64,000 nucleotides of DNA, from NCBI RefSeq assembly GCF_014199325.1, contig NZ_JACIJJ010000001.1:1116001-1180000 (forward strand). Reading direction: 5' to 3'. Below the pieces are notes generated by a model. That model did not search any database. It saw only the letters and a program-made list of their open reading frames with translations, and was not told the DNA's origin. Position numbers and translations under genes: made by a program. Position 1 is the stretch's first letter, and every line of letters begins with the position of its first letter. Shown one piece after another: positions 34,110 to 43,121 of the stretch. The DNA is from Sphingomonas yantingensis. GTDB lineage: Bacteria > Pseudomonadota > Alphaproteobacteria > Sphingomonadales > Sphingomonadaceae.

Positions 34110-34853
34110 ACGGGGCGGGTAATCGGCGCGCAGAAAATAGAGCCCGTCCGGCGGCGCGTTGAGGCCCAGCGCGCCGCGGTCCTTTGCCTCGAGCGCCGCG
34201 CGCACATCTTCGGGCGACCAGCGGCCCTGGCCGACGAGCGCGAGGCAGCCGACCATCGAGCGCACCTGATGATGGAGGAACGACCGCGCCGAGGCGAAGA
34301 TGCGGATCAGGTCGCCCTCCGCCACCACGTCGAGCCGGTCGAGCGTTCGCAGCGGACTGTCCGCCTGGCAATGCGCCGAGCGGAAGGTGGTGAAGTCATG
34401 CCGCCCGACCAGCATCGCCGCCCCCGCCGCCATCGCGCCCGCGTCGAGCGGCGGGGCGACACGCCACGCGAACCCCTTCTCGATCGTCAGCGACGCGCGG
34501 CGCGTCCGGATGCGATATTCGTAATGCCGCGCGACGCACGAGAAGCGCGCGTGCCAGTCGTCGGGCACGACCTCGCACGTCAGCACCGCGACTGGATTGG
34601 GCCGCAGCCGCGCGTTCAGCGCCTCCATCAGTCGGAACGGCTCGATGGGCTTTTCAATATCGCAATGCGCGCGCATGCCGAGCGCGTGAACGCCCGCATC
34701 GGTGCGGCCGGCGGCGTGGACGAGCACATCCTCGCCGGTGATGGCGTGCGCGGCATCCTCGATCGCCGCCTGTACGCTCGGCCCGTGCTTCTGGTGCTGC
34801 CAGCCCATGAAGGGGCGGCCGTCCCACTCGATCGTCAGGGCAAAGCGCGTCAC
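34086..34853 (-). CDS. truA: tRNA pseudouridine(38-40) synthase
   Basis: A 255-residue enzyme that isomerises uridines 38-40 in the tRNA anticodon arm. The catalytic Asp is in [13 protein letters not shown]; the N-terminus is [20 protein letters not shown]. The GTG start at 34853 overlaps the fmt stop (GTGA), matching the usual fmt-truA pairing. The last seven codons before TAG coincide with a REP-like hairpin, so the C-terminus appears to have been extended or replaced by repeat sequence. Confidence 0.94.
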   Translation of the reverse strand: MTRFALTIEWDGRPFMGWQHQKHGPSVQAAIEDAAHAITGEDVLVHAAGRTDAGVHALGMRAHCDIEKPIEPFRLMEALNARLRPNPVAVLTCEVVPDDWHARFSCVARHYEYRIRTRRASLTIEKGFAWRVAPPLDAGAMAAGAAMLVGRHDFTTFRSAHCQADSPLRTLDRLDVVAEGDLIRIFASARSFLHHQVRSMVGCLALVGQGRWSPEDVRAALEAKDRGALGLNAPPDGLYFLRADYPPRAPAETGA

Positions 34854-35761
34854 GTGAGTTTCGTGCCGTCGGGGATCGCGAAGCCGCGGATAAGCTCGGC
34901 CGGTGTCATGGCGGCGCGACCCGCGCGCTGGACGAGCGTGGGGACCAGCACGCCCTCGCCGCATCCAATCGCGAAGTCGCTGGGGCGGGCCAAAGCGGTC
35001 CCGGCGGGCGCGTCGCCCTCGACCGCATCGGCGGCAAGCACGCGGATGCGCTCGCCGTTCACCTCGAAGAATGCGCCGGGCGCGGGGTTGAAGGCGCGAA
35101 CCTGTCGCTCGGCCTGCGTCGCCGGGCCGGTGAAGTCGAGCCGTGCTTCGACCTTGTCGATCTTGGCCGCGTGGGTGATGCCCTCACTCGGCTGCGGCAC
35201 CGGCGGGTAGGCGTCGGGGTTCGCGAGCACCTCGACCATAGCCGCCGCGCCCAGCGCCGCCAGTTCGGCGGTCAGCTCGCCAGCGGTCTTGCCCGCGACC
35301 GGCGTCCGCTTTTCCAGCCGCACCGGACCAGTATCCAGCCCCGCCTCCATCTGCATGATACCGACGCCGGTCTCGGCGTCGCCCGCCAGGATCGCGCGCT
35401 GGATCGGTGCGGCCCCCCGCCAGCGCGGCAGTAGCGAGGCATGGACGTTGAGGCAGCCGAGGCGCGGGGCGGCGAGCACTGCGCGGGGCAAGATGAGGCC
35501 ATAGGCGGCGACCACCGCCACATCGGCGTCGTGCGCGGCGAACGCGACCTGCGCCGCCAGATCGCGAAGCGAGACGGGCGTCAGGACGGGTATGCCCATC
35601 GCCTCCGCGCGCGAATGCACGGGGGAGGGGGTGAGTGCCTTGCCGCGCCCCGCCCGGCGCGGCGGCTGCGAATAGCAGGCGACGATGTCGTGGCCCGCAT
35701 CGGCCAACGCTTCGAGTACCGGCACGGCGAACTGGGGCGTGCCCATGAAGACGATCCGCAT
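34850..35761 (-). CDS. fmt: Methionyl-tRNA formyltransferase
   Basis: A 303-residue enzyme that formylates initiator Met-tRNA with 10-formyl-THF. The N-terminus [20 protein letters not shown] and the hallmark [20 protein letters not shown] with the catalytic His and the following [13 protein letters not shown] are diagnostic. A C-terminal OB-like tRNA-binding domain ends the protein. It is divergent from recR with 54 bases between the starts, so def, usually upstream in the same operon, is here on the opposite strand behind recR. Confidence 0.95.
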   Translation of the reverse strand: MRIVFMGTPQFAVPVLEALADAGHDIVACYSQPPRRAGRGKALTPSPVHSRAEAMGIPVLTPVSLRDLAAQVAFAAHDADVAVVAAYGLILPRAVLAAPRLGCLNVHASLLPRWRGAAPIQRAILAGDAETGVGIMQMEAGLDTGPVRLEKRTPVAGKTAGELTAELAALGAAAMVEVLANPDAYPPVPQPSEGITHAAKIDKVEARLDFTGPATQAERQVRAFNPAPGAFFEVNGERIRVLAADAVEGDAPAGTALARPSDFAIGCGEGVLVPTLVQRAGRAAMTPAELIRGFAIPDGTKLT

Positions 35762-35815
35762 GGCCCCCCTTCACCGCTTGGCAGGGGGCGGCGCAACCCC
35801 CTATCTTGGGGCCGC

Positions 35816-36412
35816 ATGGCTTCTCCCGAAATCGACGCGCTGACGCAGGCGCTCTCGCGGCTTCCCGGTCTCGGCCCCCGATCGGCACGGCGCGCGGTGC
35901 TGCACCTCATCAAGCGGCGCGAGACCGCACTGGTGCCGCTCCTGTCGGCCCTGACCGCGGTGGGGGAGCGGCTGGCGACGTGCAGCGTCTGCGGCAATGT
36001 CGATACGACTGATCCGTGCTCGATCTGCGCGGACGGTCGCCGCGATCCCAAGTCGCTGTGCGTGGTGGAGGAAGTCGCCGATCTCTGGGCGCTGGAGCGA
36101 TCGAGGCTGTTTCCGGGGCGCTTCCACGTCCTCGGCGGCCGGTTGTCGGCGCTGGAGGGGGTGCGGCCGGAGGACCTCTCCATCGACGCGCTCGCTCGCC
36201 GGATCGAGGCGGGCGGGGTGGACGAGGTGGTGCTGGCGATGAACGCGACGCTGGAGGGACAGACCACGGCCCACTACCTCGCCGACCGGCTCGAACGCTT
36301 CCCGGTGCGCGTGACGCAGCTTGCCCACGGTCTGCCGGTAGGTGGCGAGCTCGACTATCTGGACGAGGGCACGCTGGCACAGGCGCTCCGGGCGCGGCGC
36401 CCCGTCGCTTGA
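35816..36412 (+). CDS. recR: Recombination mediator RecR
   Basis: A 198-residue protein of the RecFOR pathway that loads RecA at gaps. In order: helix-hairpin-helix ([20 protein letters not shown]), a zinc finger with four cysteines ([20 protein letters not shown]), a Toprim domain ([14 protein letters not shown], then [14 protein letters not shown]) and a C-terminal Walker B-like region. Length matches the family. The ATG at 35816 is chosen because the frame further upstream only runs through fmt. Followed by def after 31 bases. Confidence 0.94.
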   Translation: MASPEIDALTQALSRLPGLGPRSARRAVLHLIKRRETALVPLLSALTAVGERLATCSVCGNVDTTDPCSICADGRRDPKSLCVVEEVADLWALERSRLFPGRFHVLGGRLSALEGVRPEDLSIDALARRIEAGGVDEVVLAMNATLEGQTTAHYLADRLERFPVRVTQLAHGLPVGGELDYLDEGTLAQALRARRPVA

Positions 36413-36443
36413 CCCCGCGCACGCGCCCGGCCATTTTAGGCGC

Positions 36444-36971
36444 ATGGCCGTTCTACCCATCATCGAAGTCCCCGATCCCCGCCTCAAGCTCGTCTCCGAA
36501 CCCGTCGAGGCGGTGACCGACGACGTCCGCACGCTCGTCGCCGACATGTTCGACACGATGTACGATGCGCCCGGCATCGGCCTCGCCGCGATCCAGGTGG
36601 CGGTGCCCAAGCGCATCCTCGTCATCGACCTTCAGGAAGAGCAGGACGAGGAGGGCAAGCCGATCCGCGCCCCCCACGCCTTCATCAACCCCGAAATCCT
36701 CGAGGTGTCGGAGGAGAAGCGCTGCTATCAGGAAGGCTGCCTCTCGATCCCCGAGATGTTCGCCGAGGTGGAGCGTCCCGACCGCTGCCGCGCGCGCTGG
36801 CTCGACCTCGACGGCAATGCCCACGAGGAATGGTTCGACGGCCTCATGTCGACCTGCCTCCAGCACGAGATGGACCACCTGAACGGCGTGCTGTTCATCG
36901 ACCACCTTTCGCGCCTGAAGCGCGACATGGTGCTGAAGAAACTCGCCAAGTTGAGGAAGTCGGCGGCTTGA
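36444..36971 (+). CDS. def: Peptide deformylase
   Basis: A 175-residue metalloenzyme that removes the N-formyl group from nascent proteins, the partner reaction of Fmt. All three motifs are present: GIGLAAIQV (motif I), EGCLSIP (II, metal Cys) and QHEMDHLNG (III, two metal His and catalytic Glu). Start [20 protein letters not shown] at 36444 is the family N-terminus. Lies behind recR and before rmuC. Confidence 0.96.
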   Translation: MAVLPIIEVPDPRLKLVSEPVEAVTDDVRTLVADMFDTMYDAPGIGLAAIQVAVPKRILVIDLQEEQDEEGKPIRAPHAFINPEILEVSEEKRCYQEGCLSIPEMFAEVERPDRCRARWLDLDGNAHEEWFDGLMSTCLQHEMDHLNGVLFIDHLSRLKRDMVLKKLAKLRKSAA

Positions 36972-37030
36972 GGGGATAGCCCCGAGCGTCTAGGTTCGCG
37001 CTCCGTTCACCCTGTTTCCGGAAGCGCATC

Positions 37031-38431
37031 ATGGACCCCATTCTTGCCATCCTGCTGGTCGTCGCCGCGCTCGTCGTGGGGGCGGTGCTGGGCTGGTTCC
37101 TCGGCAATCGCGGGGTGGAGGGCGTGCGCGCCGAACGCGACGCCCGCGAGGAGGATTTCAAGAAGGCGATCACCGACCTCGCGCTCGCCAGCGACCGGGC
37201 GAGCCGGATGGGCGAGCTGGTCAGCGAGAACGAGACGCTGCGCATCGAGCGCGACAGCGCGCGGCTGGACCTCGCCACGCTGAAGGCCGACGCGAGGGCG
37301 TTCGAGGCGCGGCTGGAGGAGTTCAAGGCGGCCAAGGACATGATGGCCGCGCAGTTCGCCGAGGTGTCGAACCGCCTGCTGGGCGAAGCACAGGCCGCCT
37401 TCCTCGCCCGCGCGCAGGAGCGGTTTCATCAGGCGAGCGACAGCAACGAGGTGAAGATCAAGGCGCTGCTCGCCCCCGTCGAACAGACGCTCAAGCGCTA
37501 CGAATCGCGGATCGAGAGCGTCGAGAAGGAGCGGACCGAGGCGTACGGCCAGCTCAAGGGCCTGATGGAAGGGATGCGCGCGGGGCAGGAGGGCGTGCGG
37601 GCCGAGGCGGCGAAGCTCGTCAACTCGCTGCGCGCCGCGCCCAAGGCACGCGGGCGCTGGGGCGAGCAGCAGCTACGCAACGTGCTCGAGACCTGTGGCC
37701 TTGCCGAACACACCGACTTCATGATGGAAGTGTCGGTCGAGGCCGAGGGCGGTCGCCTTCGTCCCGATGCGATCGTCAAGGTGCCGGGCAATTCGATCCT
37801 GGTGATCGACGCCAAGGTGTCATTGAATGCCTATCAGGATGCATATGGCGCGGTAGACGAGGTGGAGCGCGCCGCGTTCCTCGGCCAGCACGTTTCCTCG
37901 ATGAAGGCGCACGTCAACGCGCTCGGCAACAAGGCCTATCAGGGCCAGTTCGAGAACACGCCCGAGTTCGTCATCATGTTCGTCCCCGGCGAGCATTTCC
38001 TGTCGGCGGCGCTCGAACATGAGCCGCAGCTTTGGGACTATGCGTTCGACCGGCGCGTGCTGATCGCGACGCCGACCAACCTGATCGCCATCGCCCGCAC
38101 CGTCGCGGCGGTGTGGCGGCAGGAGAAGCTGGCGGGCGAGGCGCGGCAGATCGCCGAACTGGGCCGCGAGCTTCATGCGCGCGTCGCGACGATGGGGATG
38201 CACATCGCCAAGCTGGGCAAGAATCTCGAGACCGCGACGACCGCCTACAACGCCTTCGTCGGCTCGATCGAGAGCCAGGTGATGAGCCAAGCCAAGCGGT
38301 TCGAGACGCTCAACATCGACACCGGGGCCAAGTCGATCGAGCCGCTGCCGATGGTCGAGGCGAGCCCGCGCCCACTGAGCAAGCTCAAGGTCGAGGTGGA
38401 GACGCCGGCGCTGCCCGAGGCGGCGGAGTAG
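37031..38431 (+). CDS. rmuC: DNA recombination protein RmuC
   Basis: A 466-residue protein: one N-terminal transmembrane helix (LAILLVVAALVVGAVLGWFL), a coiled coil (about 35-190) and the RmuC nuclease-like domain. The domain shows RWGEQQLRNVLETCGLAEHT, LRPDAIVKVPGNSILVIDAK and FVPGEHFLSAALEH, the PD-(D/E)xK-like core of the family. RmuC limits inversions at short inverted repeats. The name is secure; the exact activity is not. Confidence 0.93.
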   Translation: MDPILAILLVVAALVVGAVLGWFLGNRGVEGVRAERDAREEDFKKAITDLALASDRASRMGELVSENETLRIERDSARLDLATLKADARAFEARLEEFKAAKDMMAAQFAEVSNRLLGEAQAAFLARAQERFHQASDSNEVKIKALLAPVEQTLKRYESRIESVEKERTEAYGQLKGLMEGMRAGQEGVRAEAAKLVNSLRAAPKARGRWGEQQLRNVLETCGLAEHTDFMMEVSVEAEGGRLRPDAIVKVPGNSILVIDAKVSLNAYQDAYGAVDEVERAAFLGQHVSSMKAHVNALGNKAYQGQFENTPEFVIMFVPGEHFLSAALEHEPQLWDYAFDRRVLIATPTNLIAIARTVAAVWRQEKLAGEARQIAELGRELHARVATMGMHIAKLGKNLETATTAYNAFVGSIESQVMSQAKRFETLNIDTGAKSIEPLPMVEASPRPLSKLKVEVETPALPEAAE

Positions 38432-38446
38432 ACCCCGCTCTTCCAT

Positions 38447-38550
38447 GCCTCAGCGAAGGCCTGGGTCCAGTTTCGGGCCGGTCGTGATCGGCGCCGCACT
38501 ATCCAACGGCCGCCCTCGCAACTAGACCCCGGCCTTCGCCGGGGTACGGT
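38447..38550. repeat. REP-like inverted hairpin pair, locus D
   Basis: A diverged unit at about 38447-38470 (CAGCGAAGGCCTGGGTCCAG) and an inverted unit at 38521-38549 with a perfect CCCCGGC-CTTC-GCCGGGG hairpin. They fill the 155-base gap between convergent rmuC and the META-domain gene. Nothing else seen in the gap. Confidence 0.75.
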
Positions 38551-38586
38551 AATTCGGGGCGAGCGCGGAACCCGATTGCCCCGCCG

Positions 38587-39285
38587 CTACGGCCGCACGG
38601 GCACCAGCGTGACCGCGGCCGACCCGTCGGCATTGGCGAGCATAAATCCGTCCTTGCCCTGCACCAGCGTCAGCGACCCCTTCAGCGCCGCGGCGAGCCG
38701 CTGTTCTTGTGCCATCGCTGGACCGGGGCAGGCCATCCGCGTCATTGTCGCATCGCCGATCGTGACTGCGCTCCCGGCCAGCTTATAGCTCGCGGTCAGG
38801 CGGTTGCAGCCGGTCGTGCCGGTCAGCCGTCCGGCATCGAAACGCAGCGTCGCCGGGCGCGGGCCGCCGGGGGCCTCGCCTCGGATCGCGCTTACCCGCC
38901 AGTTGCGAGCCTCCAGCGCGTTGTCGGCCTTTGCCTCGCCGCAGCCCCGGTATTCGCGGCCGTCGGCGATGACGAGGACGGTGTCGGGGTATCGCTTGTC
39001 GCTCATCCCGTCGCTGCACGGGGTATGGGTGATGTCGAGCGTCAGCCGATCGGTGACGTAGCGTTCGCCGTTAAAGCTCGGCCGCGCGGGCGGGGCGGCG
39101 ACGGCGATCGTGCGGCCGCCGGCCGCGGCGAAGCCCATCTTGCCGTCCGCCAGCCCGAGCGACCAAAAGGGCTCCGTCCCCACCGCGCCGTATCGTGCGC
39201 CGCCGGCAGCGGGCGGGGGGGTGTCGGGCGCGACCATCGGGGTGCAGGCGGAAAGGGCGACGAGCGGGGCGAAGATGCGGATCAT
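38587..39285 (-). CDS. META-domain lipoprotein (HslJ-like)
   Basis: A 232-residue predicted lipoprotein: MIRIFAPLVALSACTP has a lipobox LSAC (Cys14). The N-terminal part has a repeated GTEPFWSLGLADGKMGF domain seen in other Sphingomonas proteins. The C-terminal META domain contains TLRFDAGRLTGTTGCNRLTA and MTRMACPGPAMAQEQRLAAA. HslJ-type proteins are linked to stress and novobiocin resistance in E. coli, but the biochemical role is unknown. The frame is open far upstream; the lipoprotein signal fixes the start at 39285. Divergent from the DUF2946 gene. Confidence 0.85.
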   Translation of the reverse strand: MIRIFAPLVALSACTPMVAPDTPPPAAGGARYGAVGTEPFWSLGLADGKMGFAAAGGRTIAVAAPPARPSFNGERYVTDRLTLDITHTPCSDGMSDKRYPDTVLVIADGREYRGCGEAKADNALEARNWRVSAIRGEAPGGPRPATLRFDAGRLTGTTGCNRLTASYKLAGSAVTIGDATMTRMACPGPAMAQEQRLAAALKGSLTLVQGKDGFMLANADGSAAVTLVPVRP

Positions 39286-39361
39286 CCGGCGCTTGTGGTC
39301 CGGTGCGGATGAACGGGCAATGGCCTTGCCCATCGCTGCCGCCGGCGGGTAGGGGGCGGGC

Positions 39362-39781
39362 GTGCCGTCGATGCGCCGCCTGTTCCGCGACCATGCCTGG
39401 ATCGCCGCGCTGATCGTCGCGGCGGCGATGCTGCTGCGCGTCGTCGTGCCCGCGGGGTTCATGACTACGACGGGCGCAGACGGGCAACTGACCGTCATGG
39501 TCTGTTCGGGCGAGGGATCGCGCGCGATGACGATCGCCATCCCGGGCCTTGTAGAGAAAAGCCAGCGGCCCGCGCCCGGCGAGCATGAGAAGGCCGGAAC
39601 AACCTGTGCCTTTGCCGGGCTCGCCGCGCCCTTCCTGGGCGGGGCGGACCCGATCCTGCTGCTCGCGGCGCTGGCGATGGTCGCCGCCGTCGCTTTGCGT
39701 CGTGGCCAGAGGTTCCGGCCGCTGGCGCTCCAGCACCTTCGCCCGCCGCTTCGCGGACCGCCTGCCCCCTCGATCGCCTGA
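39362..39781 (+). CDS. DUF2946-type membrane protein
   Basis: A 139-residue protein with an N-terminal transmembrane helix (WIAALIVAAAMLLRVVVPAG) followed by FMTTTGADGQLTVMVCSGEG, the DUF2946 pattern, a segment with CAFAG, and a second helix (LLLAALAMVAAVALRRG). Such proteins are common next to TonB receptors and PepSY proteins and are suspected to help copper or iron handling; their function is not established. GTG at 39362 follows GGGGGCGGGC; the ATG at 39371 is an alternative start. Fifty bases before the receptor gene. Confidence 0.75.
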   Translation: MPSMRRLFRDHAWIAALIVAAAMLLRVVVPAGFMTTTGADGQLTVMVCSGEGSRAMTIAIPGLVEKSQRPAPGEHEKAGTTCAFAGLAAPFLGGADPILLLAALAMVAAVALRRGQRFRPLALQHLRPPLRGPPAPSIA

Positions 39782-39831
39782 CGTTCGCGCGCCCGCCGCG
39801 GCGCGCCTCCATTCGATCGAGGAAGTTTCAC

Positions 39832-41847
39832 ATGACCGTTTTCACGCGCGCCCTTGCCGGCGCGTCGCTGCTCGCGCTCGCGCTGCCCGCGCAAGCCCGC
39901 GAGGATGACCCGCAGACCATCGTCGTCACCGGCGAGCGCATCGCCGCGGACGCCGAAACAGAAATCCGCAAGACCCCCGGCGGCGTCGATGTGGTTGCGG
40001 CGGAGGACTTCGCCGACAAGGCGGCGGTGTCGCTGCGCGACGCGCTCGCCTTTTCGCCCGGCGTCTATACCCAGCCGCGCTTCGGGCAGGAGGTGCGGAT
40101 CTCCGTGCGCGGTTCCGGCATCAGCCGCGGCTTTCACATGCGCGGGCTGCTGCTGATGCAGGACGGCATCCCGATCAACCTTGCCGACAACAACGGCGAC
40201 TTCCAGGAACTCGACCCGCAGGTGTTCGAGGCGATCGAGGTCTATCGCGGCGGCAATGCGCTGCGCTTCGGCGGGTCGACGCTGGGCGGCGCGATCAACG
40301 CGGTGACGCCGACCGGTCGTTCGGCGCCGGGGGTCGAGGCGCGGGTCGATGGCGGCAGCTGGAACACCGTGCGTGGCAAGCTGGCCGCGGGCATGGCGAC
40401 GGAGGCGGGGGACGGCTATCTCGCGATCACCGGCGATGCCTCGGATGGCGATCGCGGCCATGCGACGCGCCGGTCGCTGCGCCTGAACGGCAATGTCGGC
40501 TTAAAGCTCGCCGAGGGCGTCGAGACGCGCTTCTACGGTAGCGCCAACCATATCCGTCAGGAACTGCCCGGCGCACTGACGCGGGCGCAGGCACTGACGA
40601 CCCCCGCGCTGTCGCTGCCCGGCAACTTCGCGCAGGATCAGGCGCGCGACATCGATTCGATGCGGCTTCAGAACCGAACGACCATCGATCTGGGGCGGGC
40701 CAAGCTGGCGGTGGGGGCGTTCTTCAACGACAAGCAGCTCGACCATCCGATCTTTCAGGTGATCGATCAGAAGTCGGTGGATTACGGGGCCTTCGCCCGG
40801 CTCGACCTGTCGGGCGAGATTGCCGGGCTGCCGGTCGAGGCGGCGCTGGGTTCCACCGCGCGGTTCGGCACCGTGCGCGCGCGGCAATATGTGAACGTCG
40901 CCGGCCGCCGCGGCGCGCTGACCGCCGATGCGCGGCAACAGGCGCGGACGATCGACAGCTATGGCGAGCTGCGCGTCGCGTTCGTGCCGACGCTCTCGCT
41001 GGTCGCCGGCGGCGTCTATACGCATGGCGAGCGCGAGGTCGCCAATCGCTTGGCTCCCGCGCGCAGCGGATCGGCGAGCTTCGACGAGCTGGCGCCGAAG
41101 ATCGGTCTGTTGTTCGAGCCGAAGCCGGGCGTCCAATTCTATGCCAACGCCAACCGGTCGGTCGAACTGCCGGGGTTCAGCGAGCTCAATCAGGTGCCGT
41201 TCGCGGTCGGCGGCACGGTGACGCCGGGGTTCGTCGATCTCGACGTCCAGCGCGCCTGGACCTATGAGGTCGGCGCGCGCGGGCGGGCGGGGATCGCGTC
41301 GTGGGACGTGACGCTCTACCGCGCCGACATTCGCGGCGAGCTCTTGCAGTTCAACCAGGCGCCCGACATTCCCGCGGCGACGTTCAACGCCGGGCGGACG
41401 CGGCATCAGGGGATCGAGGCGGGGCTGGACCTGACCCCCGCGCCGTGGCTGCGGGTGCGGCAGGTGTACCAGCTCAACGACTTCCGCTTCCGCGACGACG
41501 CGCAGTTCGGGGACAACCGGTTGCCGGTGGTGGCGCGGCACCTCTATCGCGGCGAAGTGCGGCTGGGGACCGAGGCGCTGAGCGTCACGCCCAATATCGA
41601 ATGGGTGCCGCAGGGAGCATGGGCCGATTACGCCAACACCGTGAAGGCGCCGGGTTACGCGCTGATCGGCCTTGGCGCACAGGCGGAAGTCGGCGACGGG
41701 CTGAGCCTGTTCGTCGAAGCCCGAAACCTGACGGGCAAACGAGCGATCGGCGACATTTCCGCCGTCACCCGCGCGACCGATGCGTCGGTGATCTACTATC
41801 CCGTAGAGCGCCGCGCGGTGTTCGGCGGCATTCGGGGGCGGTTCTGA
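39832..41847 (+). CDS. TonB-dependent receptor
   Basis: A 671-residue outer-membrane receptor. Signal peptide MTVFTRALAGASLLALALPA is followed by a TonB-box-like QTIVVTGERI, a plug domain (VSLRDALAFSPGVYTQPRFG, then GNALRFGGSTLGGAINAVTP), a 22-strand barrel and a terminal GIRGRF with aromatic last residue. It imports a scarce substrate with energy from TonB. The linked DUF2946 and PepSY genes point to iron or copper chelates, not to xylan sugars, although the GH3 gene is only 1.3 kb away. The stop overlaps the PepSY start by one base. Confidence 0.92.
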   Translation: MTVFTRALAGASLLALALPAQAREDDPQTIVVTGERIAADAETEIRKTPGGVDVVAAEDFADKAAVSLRDALAFSPGVYTQPRFGQEVRISVRGSGISRGFHMRGLLLMQDGIPINLADNNGDFQELDPQVFEAIEVYRGGNALRFGGSTLGGAINAVTPTGRSAPGVEARVDGGSWNTVRGKLAAGMATEAGDGYLAITGDASDGDRGHATRRSLRLNGNVGLKLAEGVETRFYGSANHIRQELPGALTRAQALTTPALSLPGNFAQDQARDIDSMRLQNRTTIDLGRAKLAVGAFFNDKQLDHPIFQVIDQKSVDYGAFARLDLSGEIAGLPVEAALGSTARFGTVRARQYVNVAGRRGALTADARQQARTIDSYGELRVAFVPTLSLVAGGVYTHGEREVANRLAPARSGSASFDELAPKIGLLFEPKPGVQFYANANRSVELPGFSELNQVPFAVGGTVTPGFVDLDVQRAWTYEVGARGRAGIASWDVTLYRADIRGELLQFNQAPDIPAATFNAGRTRHQGIEAGLDLTPAPWLRVRQVYQLNDFRFRDDAQFGDNRLPVVARHLYRGEVRLGTEALSVTPNIEWVPQGAWADYANTVKAPGYALIGLGAQAEVGDGLSLFVEARNLTGKRAIGDISAVTRATDASVIYYPVERRAVFGGIRGRF

Positions 41848-43079
41848 TGGACGGGCTCTATCGTTCGGTATGGCGGTGGCACCTCGTCGCGGGGCTGCTG
41901 GTGCTGCCGTTCCTCGCCTGGCTCGCGGTGACGGGTGGGCTCTATCTCTACAAGCCGGAGATCGAGCGCGCGGTCTATGCCGACTGGCTGCGAGTCGAGG
42001 CGCGGCCGGCGCTGCCGCTGTCGGTGCTGGCGAAGCGTGTGTCCGACCAGACAGGCGGGCGGGTGACGCAGATCGCGAAGCCCGTCGCGCCCGAAAGCTG
42101 GCGGATGACGATCGCGCTTCCCGATGGCGCGAAGCGGACGACGTTCGTCGATCCAGGCGACGGGCGCGTGCTCGGCACCACCCGGCCGGGCGGGTTGATG
42201 GGGCTGGTGCGCGAGCTTCACAGTCTGGTCATTACTGGCCCAGTGGGCAACGCGGTGATCGAGATCGCGGCGGGGTGGACGATCGTGCTGGTGCTGACCG
42301 GCGTCTGGCTCTGGGCCTCGAAGCCGGGGTTCGGCGCGCGCGGGCCGGTGCGCGGGCGGCGCTTCTGGCGCGACCTGCATGCCTCGACCGGCATCGTCGC
42401 GGGGGCGGTGATCCTGTTCCTCGCGGTCACGGGGATGCCGTGGAGCGGCGTGTGGGGCAAGGGACTTCAGGGGATCGTCGCGGCGCAAGGATGGGGGCGG
42501 CCGAAATCGCCCGCGCCGGGCGGGCATGGCGAGCATGGCGGCGCGGCGACGCTCCCCTGGTCGATGCAGCGCGCGGGCGTGCCGATGGGGCATGGCGGCG
42601 ATATCGGCCCCGATCGCGCGCTGGCGGCGGCGGGCTTGCGCGGCGGCTGGACGCTGTCCTTTCCCGCGACACCCGGCGCGCCCTATCTCGTGACCGCGCC
42701 GGTCGTCCGCGCCGACGACGCGCGCGCGGTCTATGTCGATGCGGGGTTGGGCCGCGTGCTTCAAGACGCGCGCTACGCGGACTTCGGCGGAGCAGCACAG
42801 GCGATCGAATGGGGCATCGCCGTCCATCAGGGCCAGCAATATGGCGAGGTCAACCGCCTCGTCATGCTCGCCGGCTGCGCGGCGATCCTGCTGCTCGTCA
42901 TCAGTGCGCCGGTGATGTGGCTCAAGCGGCGGCCGAAGGGCCTCGGCCTGCCGCCGGGGCGCAGCGGGCGGGGGCTCGCGGCGCTGATGGCGGGGGCTGG
43001 GCTGTTGTTTCCGCTGACCGGACTCACGATGCTGGCGGCGCTGCTGGTCGAGCGAGCGGGGCGGCGTCTCGCCGATTGA
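41847..43079 (+). CDS. PepSY-domain membrane protein with His/Gly-rich loop
   Basis: A 410-residue inner-membrane protein with about four to five transmembrane helices and a PepSY fold (LHSLVITGPVGNAVIEIAAG, then WRDLHASTGIVAGAVILFLA). This family supplies electrons or acts in ferric-siderophore reduction next to TonB receptors (FhuF/PiuB-like roles). The loop around residues 220-250 reads GGHGEHGGAA and later MGHGGD, suggesting metal binding. The ATG overlaps the receptor stop (TGATG), so the two are co-translated. Confidence 0.87.
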   Translation: MDGLYRSVWRWHLVAGLLVLPFLAWLAVTGGLYLYKPEIERAVYADWLRVEARPALPLSVLAKRVSDQTGGRVTQIAKPVAPESWRMTIALPDGAKRTTFVDPGDGRVLGTTRPGGLMGLVRELHSLVITGPVGNAVIEIAAGWTIVLVLTGVWLWASKPGFGARGPVRGRRFWRDLHASTGIVAGAVILFLAVTGMPWSGVWGKGLQGIVAAQGWGRPKSPAPGGHGEHGGAATLPWSMQRAGVPMGHGGDIGPDRALAAAGLRGGWTLSFPATPGAPYLVTAPVVRADDARAVYVDAGLGRVLQDARYADFGGAAQAIEWGIAVHQGQQYGEVNRLVMLAGCAAILLLVISAPVMWLKRRPKGLGLPPGRSGRGLAALMAGAGLLFPLTGLTMLAALLVERAGRRLAD

Positions 43080-43088
43080 CCGGGGCGG

Positions 43089-43102
43089 TGATAGCGGTAA
43101 CG
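43089..43102. promoter_or_regulatory. LacI-type operator candidate upstream of GH3 gene
   Basis: TGATAGCGGTAACG matches TGnnAnCGnTnnCA at 13 of 14 positions (last base G). It ends 19 bases before the GH3 start codon. One of five related sites in the xylan locus. Confidence 0.55.
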
Positions 43103-43121
43103 GTGCGGCCGGAGGGAGAGG

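Noticed and set aside
39832..41847. TonB receptor considered as part of the xylan system
   Set aside because: It is coupled to DUF2946 and PepSY genes typical of metal uptake and lacks the LacI-type operator; no SusD partner or carbohydrate signature.
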